5,280 nucleotides of DNA, from NCBI GenBank assembly GCA_943355085.1, contig CALREC010000066.1, positions 1 to 5,280 of the forward strand. The letters run 5' to 3'. Each line of letters opens with the position of its first letter. The stretch's first letter is position 1. The notes under the pieces were generated by a model. That model searched no databases, was not told the DNA's origin, and worked only from the letters and a program-made list of their open reading frames with translations. Made by a program: the position numbers and the translations under genes. Positions 1-5,280 of the stretch are shown one piece after another. The stretch is from Candidatus Altimarinota bacterium. GTDB taxonomy: Bacteria > Patescibacteriota > Gracilibacteria > BD1-5 > UBA2023.

Positions 1-1209
1 CCCGGAAGAATTAATACTAAAGGCATCTAATCATGAACGTCAGATCATGAATTTCCCATTTACTGTATCGGAATGCAAATTCCATTCATTTGCTCCATTT
101 TGATCGAGAAGTCTCAATCCATTATCCCAACCATTTGAGTTTTTTGTAACGGTCAATGCTGCCCCCGGACTCGTCGTCCCGATCCCGACATTACCAGCTG
201 GTGAAATTCTCATTTTTTCATTTAAAGTTTCCCAAGAACCGCCGGCATTGTTACGTGTTGAAAACACTAATGCTGTATCATGATTATACGGAGTATTAAG
301 TCTCAAAGCTTGAATTCTTGCTCCTACATTTGCATTACTAGTATTTATAAAATCTAAACCAACTGATGAATTATCCGCCGAATTAAGATTTCGTAAAGTT
401 AAAGCAGTTTGATATGTGCCTGCGGTAGGATTTACCTCAACATGCAAAGGAGAAATCGGACTCGTCGTCCCGATCCCGACGTTACCATTTTCTAGCGTTA
501 ATTCACCTTGTGATTGTGATATAATTAATTTTCAAGTTCCAGTTGCATAAATCTCTCAAACCCTGGTACTACCTCTATAAAATTGCCAAAATGTTCTATT
601 TCAAGTAGTTCCGTCTCTTTCTGATCTTCAGTATCAAACCATATGAAATGTTGTTTGTGGGTCCGTCGTCCCAATCCCTACATTTCCTCCACTACTGAAT
701 GTCACTCTATTGCCTCCATTCCAAAATCTAAGTTGTTCTGTTGTTTCATCGTGATAAATCCCCCACTTTGGTTTTGAACCTGATTGTATATCGATCTCTG
801 CATTGTTTCCGGTAAGCGTCTTCAGATGGAGGAGTTTTTCTGGAGCAGTGATCCCAATTCCGACATTCCCATTCATGTATGAGATATTGGATCCACTGAC
901 CATCCATTGTCAGATGGAGCTCAGATCGAGATATTCTGACTTGATCTTTCAGAGACTATTCCCACTATTTCCAAATATGGTAGCGAGGATGTATCCGATG
1001 ATCCCTTTGGGATTGGCTACTCCGGATGGGAGGGCAGGATCGGTTGCTTGGAGAGAGGAAATGGCTCCGGTGAGAGTGAGGGCAGATGCACTCTGGTGTC
1101 CTCCAACAAGCATGAGGATAGAGAGAAGAGCAAGATACTTTTGGAGACGAGAGGTGAATCAGGTGTATCGAGTACGATATCGGGTGGATGGAGTATGTGT
1201 GTGTTTCAT
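1..1209 (-). CDS. Exported surface/fibre-like protein with NVGIG repeats (3' end outside window)
   Basis: With UGA read as Gly, one open frame of 403 codons runs from ATG at 1209 off the left edge. Residues 1-24 are polar and basic, 25-37 are hydrophobic (YLALLSILMLVGG), and SASA ends at residue 43, which fits a Sec signal peptide cut by an A-x-A peptidase. After that come glycine- and asparagine-rich beta-type segments punctuated by NVGIG motifs at residues 115-119, 176-180, 243-247 and 340-344, mostly followed by T-x-P. Such repeats are common in phage tail fibres and bacterial surface proteins, often ahead of a C-terminal S74-type intramolecular chaperone; that end lies outside this window, so its presence is not known. 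Ten in-frame UGA codons (residues 17, 87, 100, 192, 194, 203, 218, 226, 390, 393) break it in the standard code. It has its own promoter and no clear Shine-Dalgarno site. Export and surface location are inferred; the exact role is unknown. Confidence 0.8.
166..487. repeat. DNA direct repeats encoding the NVGIGTTSP motif
   Basis: Two 31-bp copies, 166-196 and 457-487, differ at one base (a at 190, g at 481). Both encode the stretch around NVGIGTTSP on the minus strand. Two more diverged copies lie near 660-690 and 847-873. The near identity of the two left copies, beyond what the protein requires, suggests recent duplication or gene conversion inside the surface protein gene. Confidence 0.75.
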
Positions 1210-1240
1210 AGAAAGCAGCGATGAAAAATTAAAGAGTATC

Positions 1241-1263
1241 CCGAGAGATACGTTCTATCTCGG
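1241..1263 (-). other. Hairpin at the start of the surface gene leader
   Basis: CCGAGAGATA (1241-1250) and TATCTCGG (1256-1263) pair around a 5-base loop with a 2-base bulge. It begins a few bases downstream of the predicted -10 box, so it would form at or near the 5' end of the surface protein mRNA. It could stabilise the mRNA or be an operator. No U-tract follows, so it is not a terminator. Confidence 0.4.
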
Positions 1264-1265
1264 CT

Positions 1266-1294
1266 ATTATAGGATATCTCTATGAAAAATGCAA
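1266..1294 (-). promoter_or_regulatory. Sigma70-type promoter for the surface protein gene
   Basis: On the minus strand TTGCAT (1294-1289) and a perfect TATAAT (1271-1266) are separated by 17 bases. The start of transcription would be near 1259, leaving a leader of about 50 bases before ATG 1209. The promoter lies directly after the glycosyltransferase stop at 1325, so the surface gene can be expressed independently of the upstream unit. The TTGC start of the -35 box is shared with the divergent promoters at 3973-4006. Confidence 0.65.
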
Positions 1295-1324
1295 GAAAAA
1301 AAGTTTTGCGAAGAGTCTCATGGC

Positions 1325-1927
1325 TTACAAAAAGTGTTCGAGTACCTGTATTTTCTCGGGGACAATATGCATATTTTTCTGTATATAGGGTGCGAGAAAA
1401 CGAGAAGGTACTATATGGATGTCTATTTTTCGGATGAAATACGTGAGCATAGATATCTGAAAATATTTGCCATATGCAGCCATATAGACCAAGGGATTAT
1501 TGGAATGAATGCTTGAGAGGAAGCTGACACATCAGGGATGTTGGGGGATCATGTCTTCACTCTCGATCCTGGAGGGAAATGGTGTTAGGAGGCCGAGATC
1601 ATGGTAGGTGATCAGAGAAAATACACGAGAATTTGTGATGGTAGCAGCAACCAGGGGTCCGAGAAATCTCGATATACTATGGCACCAAATGACATCTGGT
1701 TTGAAGCTCTGAATAATTTTTCTCGCTCGAAGGGCAGCGGTAATGTTGAAAAGAGAGTAGAAGAGTCCTGCTACTCTGAGTGCTTTTGTCCAGGATCCTT
1801 TGGGGATTTCCCACCCAAAGATCTCTACTTCATACCCCTGCAGGCGGAGTACTTTTGTGATCGTCTGCACGTGTGTTTCTATGCCCCCGAGAAGGGTGAT
1901 ATAATCGGTTGTGATAAGGATTTTTTT
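1325..1927 (-). CDS. GT4-type glycosyltransferase, N-terminal (acceptor) half, placed after the C-terminal half
   Basis: The frame begins in the A-run at 1921-1929 (KKILITTDYITLLGGIETH...) and ends at UAA 1325-1327, about 200 codons. It matches the N-terminal Rossmann half of GT-B, family 4 enzymes: a first beta strand (ILITTDY), the GGIETH loop that closes over the sugar donor, then helix and strand VQTITKVLRLQGYEVEIFG, the FKPDVIWCHS strand, ITYHDLG, and a final VPSRFLAPYI helix followed by EKIQVLEHFL, which is where the interdomain linker normally starts. One UGA (1532) is read as Gly. No ATG, GTG or TTG lies in this frame just upstream of the first strand; GTG 1870 would delete GGIETH. 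It is therefore most simply reached by a frame change from the preceding C-terminal half. Alternatives are a separate subunit with a rare start codon, or a broken gene. The domain call is strong; mode of expression is inference. Confidence 0.7.
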
Positions 1928-2651
1928 TTGTATCCTTTGGTATCATCGCTTGGAACTGCTCCATCCATCGTGCTTGCGTATACGTCTCGGCTCTCTGTCG
2001 ACATGTATGGGAAAGAGTGGTCCAGCTAGATTCTTCAGATTCACCTCACCCTCTCCTAGAAGGAGAGGGAATTACCTCACACCCTTCTCCTTCTAGGAGA
2101 AGGGACGGGGATGAGGTGAATCTCTCATATGTCTCTCTCGTTTGTTGAATTTTGGCAGCAATTGCCAGTATATTATCTCGGTCGTTATCTGCAAAGAGTA
2201 CTTCGCATCTTTCATGGATAAATGGTTCGAGTCCTCATTTTTTAAATCCTAGTACCGGAACTCATGCCGAGAGAGACTCGAGAGCAGAGAGGCCAAAAGT
2301 TTCGAGAAAGCGAGAGGGCATGAGGGAAAAATGTGAGATCTGCAAGACATCTCGAATCATGTCTTGTTTTTGCCATCCGAAAAAATATATCTTTTTTATT
2401 TTTTGCTCAGAAGAACCTGGTCTCAGAGCCTCAATTTTCGTGCGTATATCGTCTGGACGCAAGTGAGAAAGATCCTCAAAAAATGGAGTATGAGCAAAAG
2501 TCGCAAACAACATATCCCTCAGGTCTCCTTCTCAAAAAATAGAGATATTTCATGGGAGTAGAGAGCTCGTGTTTATGATATCCTGAAGAGAGTGCACAAC
2601 GAGATCAAAACCTTTTTCTCGTGCCAGGCGTCAGAAAAAAATGAAGTTCAT
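1677..2651 (-). CDS. GT4-type glycosyltransferase, C-terminal (nucleotide-sugar binding) half
   Basis: ATG 2651 lies 18 bases after the ligase stop. Read with UGA = Gly it starts directly with the second Rossmann domain of GT-B enzymes: MNFIFFGRLAREKGFDLVV (conserved GRL...KG, the Gly of GRL being UGA), IFGEG (first Gly UGA), LMPSRFLETFGLSALESLSAG with the E-x7-E pair at residues 117 and 125, then VPVLGFKKGG. These residues bind the nucleotide-sugar donor. An 87-bp palindromic insertion supplies residues 177-205, after which the usual C-terminal helix appears (RAETYTQARWMEQFQAM). Family homology ends near 1944. Without a frame change the frame runs on to UAG 1677, giving 324 residues with a meaningless tail; a +1 change at the A-run joins it to the N-terminal half for about 441 residues in all, a normal GT4 length plus the 29-residue insert. 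Probably transfers a sugar to a surface glycan, judged from the ligase next to it. Confidence 0.72.
1921..1929 (-). other. A9 run at the junction of the two glycosyltransferase halves
   Basis: The coding strand carries nine consecutive A here. Upstream codons read ...ATA CCA AAG GAT ACA AAA AAA; skipping one base then gives ATC CTT ATC ACA ACC GAT, the first strand of the N-terminal half. Eight or eleven A would fuse both halves in one frame. Runs like this cause replication slippage, transcriptional slippage or sequencing indels, and the sequence alone cannot say which applies. Confidence 0.6.
2037..2123. repeat. 87-bp palindromic element inserted in frame in the glycosyltransferase
   Basis: Outer inverted repeats of 12 bp (AGATTCACCTCA 2037-2048; TGAGGTGAATCT 2112-2123) enclose two perfect hairpins: CCCTCTCCT/AGGAGAGGG (2049-2057 and 2061-2069) and CCCTTCTCCT/AGGAGAAGGG (2082-2091 and 2095-2104). 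The whole could form a cloverleaf-like cruciform. Its length is 29 codons exactly, so the host frame is kept; one of these codons is UGA (2046-2048), harmless only in this code. It has no coding capacity of its own and resembles small non-autonomous palindromic repeats dispersed in genomes. Flanking protein sequence looks normal on both sides, so insertion into an existing gene is the simplest explanation. Confidence 0.8.
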
Positions 2652-2669
2652 AGGGCATGACGGTAGGTA

Positions 2670-3962
2670 TTAAATCTTTTTTTGATTTTTTCCGATAAAT
2701 AATCCGAGCAAGAGAAACAGGATTAAAGATATATACACCGATTCAAAGGTATGTAAGAAGAGATTCATGCTCAGGACAGCGATAAATGCGGCGAAAAAAG
2801 CTGGTGCGATGGGGAAAATCATCCAGGCAATCATACCCATAATCGCACAAAACAACACGAATCCTATCACTCATCACTCTACCAGTTGTTGTATATACCA
2901 GCTCTCTGGAATATAGTAATCTTCTTTGTGTTCTATATCTCCTCCATATATCGGGGTGTCGTCGAGTTTTATAACATATCGATACGCAGGCCCCGCAGTT
3001 CAGAGTCCTTGTCCCATAGGATGTTCTAGAAACCTTTGTATTCCGGTCATTGCCCTGTTATAGTGTCCGGTAGAAGAACCAGATCTGAGGAGTATCTGAT
3101 CCATCGTCCCTTCGTATCTGAGGTAAAAAAGCCCGGATAGTATGGATAAAAATATCACCATGTACGCACTTTCTTTTTTATATTTTTTCCAAATATTACG
3201 GAGAGAGAATACTCAGAGAAAGAGACATCAGAGTACGAGACCTATGAGAGCGCTCCGAGAGTATGTGAGAAAAATAAGTCCGAGAAGTACGATAATCCAG
3301 AGTCCTATAAGGTAGTGATAGGATTTTTTTGTTTGAAAAAAGTGTATGAGAAGACCTATGTATACAAGTATAAAATATGCCGCTGGATTTGGTCCATCAA
3401 AAATACCTTGAAATCGCTTTACTCGAGCTCCATCTATGCCATGATAGATCGGAGGCGTACCTCAAAAATTCCAGTTAGAAAGATTTGGTGAGAATCCAAA
3501 ATACAGGAGAATAGTTTCATGAAAGACAAAACGTACGAGAAGTCCTGCAAACAAAGCCACACTAGCGGAGAGAAGAAAAACCTTCAGATACTGTGAAATG
3601 CTCTGTGATAAGAGAGAACTCCCATGTCTTGCGATCTGAAATGCGATCAAAAACTCAAAGTCATACCTCCCACCAAATATGAGGGAAGAGATACCAAGCC
3701 CTTGTATGAGTGTTATGAGTACCAGATAGCCAATATACGCACCAATAAGGGCGTCGAGTATATCCAGCTTGGGCCACATTTTTCTTTTCCAAAAATCCCA
3801 CACGAGACATGCCAAAAGCATGACCAGAAAAATCTCTTTAAAGTATGAAATACCGGGTATACCAAGCTTACTCCCAAAAAATACCGTAAAGAGGACACTC
3901 CATGGTAACAGTATGAGGAAAATCCGAAAAATTCGATCGAACATAGAGCGTGGCATTATCAT
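2670..3962 (-). CDS. O-antigen ligase/polymerase-like (Wzy_C family) membrane protein
   Basis: ATG 3962 to UAA 2670 gives 430 residues when six UGA codons (residues 167, 245, 250, 321, 363, 364) are read as Gly, the usual length for WaaL/Wzy-type enzymes. The chain is a series of hydrophobic segments (for example FRIFLILLPWSVLFTVFF near the start, several in the middle, and LFCAIMGMIAWMIFPIAPAF then YISLILFLLLGLFIG at the end) with a basic C-terminus. Family signatures are RFQGIFDGPNPAAYFI, SRSALIG, a large extracytoplasmic loop with RSGSSTGHYNRAMTG, then IQRFLEHPMGQGLGTAGP, and ESWYIQQLVEGGMIGF. The conserved Arg and His of this loop are candidate catalytic residues (R293, H300, H314). The Gly residues at GLG and both in EGG are UGA. 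Such enzymes join or polymerise lipid-linked glycan chains outside the inner membrane. It is first in a unit with the glycosyltransferase. Whether it ligates, polymerises or glycosylates protein cannot be told. Confidence 0.85.
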
Positions 3963-3972
3963 AAATAATTTC

Positions 3973-4006
3973 TTGCGAATTGTATGAAAATCTATACAAT
4001 ACGCAA
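3973..4006. promoter_or_regulatory. Symmetric overlapping divergent promoters
   Basis: A 34-bp palindrome, TTGCGAATTGTAT (3973-3985), 8-base spacer, ATACAATACGCAA (3994-4006), has a single mismatch in 13-bp arms. On plus it gives TTGCGA, 16 bases, TACAAT (3995-4000) toward the ferredoxin; on minus it gives TTGCGT, 16 bases, TACAAT (3984-3979) toward the ligase. Predicted starts are near 4007 and 3972, leaving leaders of about 46 and 10 bases. Both promoters occupy the same DNA, so they may exclude each other, and the symmetry could also be a dimeric repressor site. Confidence 0.6.
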
Positions 4007-4053
4007 ACGAAAAACATTATTTCGCCTTTTATCATTTCCTACCACCAAAATCC

Positions 4054-4287
4054 ATGACACAAATTGATCCAAACAAAGTAGCAAGCGTAGCAGCTCTCCT
4101 GAAGAGAAAGCCTGTTGTATCCAGCGCTTGTATAGGCTGCAGTGCCTGTGTTGCTATATCCTGAGACGTCTTCGAGCTCAACGACGATGGCTACTCTATA
4201 GTAAAAGACATCTCAGACTATGAAGGAAAAGATGTCGACGATAGTATCATCGCCTGCCCAGTGAGCGCTATTAGCTGGACAAAATAA
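4054..4287 (+). CDS. Single-cluster [4Fe-4S] ferredoxin
   Basis: ATG 4054 to UAA 4285-4287 encodes 77 residues, with one UGA at residue 37 read as Gly; the standard code would cut it to 36. Cys26-x2-Cys29-x2-Cys32 and the distant Cys68-Pro are the four ligands of a single cubane cluster, in the arrangement of Thermotoga, Pyrococcus and Desulfovibrio type ferredoxins: CIGCSACVAIS-G-DVFEL, then an acidic middle, then IIACPVSAISW. The position that in many relatives is the first Cys of a structural disulfide is Ser36 here, and the usual Pro after it is the UGA-coded Gly. It is a soluble one-electron carrier in the cytoplasm; the partner enzyme is not visible. It carries about 20 extra N-terminal residues before the cluster motif. 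No Shine-Dalgarno site precedes the ATG, which is the only start in frame in this leader. Transcribed alone from the divergent promoter and closed by a terminator. Confidence 0.88.
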
Positions 4288-5280
4288 AGATTTCTACACC
4301 AAGCAAAACCCCCAACACATGACTGTGGTGGGGGTTTAATTTTCCTCCTTTATTGGAAAAGTTGTTAAAAACAGTACAAAACATTCACATACATGTTCAG
4401 AATGTCAGCCATAGTAAGCAAAAAATCTCACTATAGTAAGAGTGTGATCAGAAAATCACTGTCTCTTGTCTGAGCTCCGGTATCGTCATGTTAGACACAT
4501 CAATACCCTTGCGTTGCATAGTCCGCTCCAATCGAGTGGAGCTTTTTTCACGAACACCATGGACGATCAGCAGTTTCATACACGGAGCTTTCGGGAGGCT
4601 ACGATACCATTGCAACAAGTCTTTTTCATCGGCATGTCCGGAAAAGTGGGTATAGTGATTGATTTTTGCAATCACTTCACGCCTTGTCACGGACTTTTGG
4701 CCTAAGTTCAGAGCTGGAGAGTCTTGCCATACAGTTTTACCTACTTTCTTCATGGCATGCTTTCCCTGCTTCACCTTTTCTATGGGCTGTATCAAGGCTT
4801 TTTCACACACTTCTTCCTCAGGCAGGTCTATGGAAGTCACCCTCTCTATTGCAAGTTTGCGACCTATGGTATTTTCAGCCATATAGCCAGGGAAAGAAAA
4901 CTCCACCCATTCGCTCTGCACCCAACACTTGAGATAACCAAGCACTGGGCCCCCTTCAGCCATGCCAGACGACGTAATGAGAACACGGAAACTTTGAGCC
5001 TTTTTGGGCTTTCCAAGCTCCTTTTGCGCCGAAAGCTCAGCTGACATGGTAGCAACACTTTCCTTGAATTTCGCCCTCATCGCCTTGTCAGTGATAAGTG
5101 TAACTTTCTTCATACTTTCACGGAACTCAGGGTCCGCTGCATACTCGGCATAGAGAGCCGTATATGCCTGCGAAAGAGGAGAATCCATGTAGATTGGAAA
5201 GGTCCATCCATTTTTTTGCTGAAGCAGAAGGAGTTCATGGAGTACGCGCTGAGCACGATCCAGAGAAAAACACACAAACA
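4271..5280 (-). CDS. Metallo-beta-lactamase/beta-CASP ribonuclease-like protein, C-terminal part (5' end outside window)
   Basis: The frame enters from the right edge and covers the C-terminal half of the RNA exonuclease (YSH1/CPSF73-like) branch of beta-CASP hydrolases. In order: CFSLDRAQRVLHEL (the FAxGRxQ helix), IYMDSPLSQAYTALY, ITSSGMAEGGPVLGYLK, FPGYMAENTIGRKL, FSGHADEKDLLQWY (zinc-binding His and Asp) and LLIVHGVREKSS (the C-terminal His). The metal-binding HxHxDH motif would lie upstream, outside the window. These enzymes cut or trim RNA. Family homology ends at TIPELRQETVIF, directly before UGA 4448-4450, a natural-looking end in the standard code. Since UGA is Gly elsewhere here, the formal frame continues 59 codons to UAA 4271-4273, through the terminator and into the antisense of the ferredoxin 3' end; that tail looks non-protein-like. 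All 14 Gly codons visible before the UGA are GGN. Product call is strong; the true 3' end is uncertain, 4448 or 4271. Confidence 0.75.
4306..4337. terminator. Intrinsic terminator of the ferredoxin gene, possibly bidirectional
   Basis: AAACCCCCAACACA (4306-4319) pairs with TGTGGTGGGGGTTT (4324-4337) around a TGAC loop, with one A-G mismatch. The stem begins 18 bases after the ferredoxin stop and is followed by TTTAATTTT on plus. On the minus strand it is followed by TTTTGCTT, so it could also stop transcription of the convergent nuclease gene. Confidence 0.8.

Noticed and set aside
1..1209. Repeated short sequences as a CRISPR array
   Set aside because: Repeats are few, unevenly spaced and encode a conserved protein motif.
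803..1285. Long plus-strand open frame over the start of the surface gene
   Set aside because: It is antisense to the signal peptide and NVGIG-repeat coding sequence, with no recognisable domain.
1868..1870. GTG at 1870 as the true start of the second glycosyltransferase half
   Set aside because: It would remove the first beta strand and the GGIETH loop, both clearly encoded just upstream in the same frame.
1601..2029. Plus-strand open frames across the glycosyltransferase
   Set aside because: They mirror clear GT4 sequence on the minus strand and show no family features.
2037..2123. Double hairpin as a transcription terminator between genes
   Set aside because: It lies inside continuous glycosyltransferase coding sequence, has no T-run after either stem, and keeps the reading frame.
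4162..4164. UGA in the ferredoxin as selenocysteine, or UGA as Trp
   Set aside because: UGA recurs in unrelated proteins at conserved glycines, TGG serves Trp, and no hairpin specific to this codon is evident.
4466..5044. Overlapping plus-strand open frames across the nuclease gene
   Set aside because: They lie opposite well-conserved beta-CASP motifs and are shadows.

Overview
The window reads as part of a Candidate Phyla Radiation genome of the Absconditabacteria/Gracilibacteria (SR1/BD1-5) type, in which UGA encodes glycine (translation table 25). With the standard code every gene here except the right-hand one is broken by UGA. Read with UGA = Gly, they become continuous, family-like proteins that end at UAA. 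Many UGA codons fall exactly on conserved glycines: the GRL and GxG motifs and the SAG-VPV loop of a glycosyltransferase, and GLG and EGG in an O-antigen ligase. TGG is still used for Trp, so this is not the Mycoplasma-type UGA = Trp code.

Layout. Positions 1-1209 (minus) hold the N-terminal 403 codons of an exported surface or fibre protein with four NVGIG repeats; it runs off the left edge and has its own promoter at 1266-1294. Positions 1325-2651 (minus) hold the two halves of a GT4-type glycosyltransferase in reversed order: C-terminal nucleotide-sugar-binding half first, then N-terminal half. They are joined by a one-base frame change at a run of nine A, and an 87-bp palindromic element sits in frame inside the C-terminal half. 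Positions 2670-3962 (minus) encode an O-antigen ligase/polymerase-like membrane protein, transcribed just ahead of the glycosyltransferase. An almost perfectly symmetric 34-bp sequence at 3973-4006 looks like two overlapping divergent promoters, one for the ligase-glycosyltransferase unit and one for a small 4Fe-4S ferredoxin on the plus strand (4054-4287). A terminator hairpin (4306-4337) follows the ferredoxin. On the right, minus strand, is the C-terminal part of a metallo-beta-lactamase/beta-CASP ribonuclease-like protein whose family homology ends at a UGA.

The ligase, glycosyltransferase and exported protein suggest a cell-surface polysaccharide or glycoprotein locus; the ferredoxin and nuclease are housekeeping neighbours. 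No intergenic gap exceeds 300 bases. The most unusual items are the reversed-domain glycosyltransferase with its homopolymer junction, the in-frame palindromic insertion, the symmetric promoter, and the nuclease gene whose apparent stop codon should be sense in this code.
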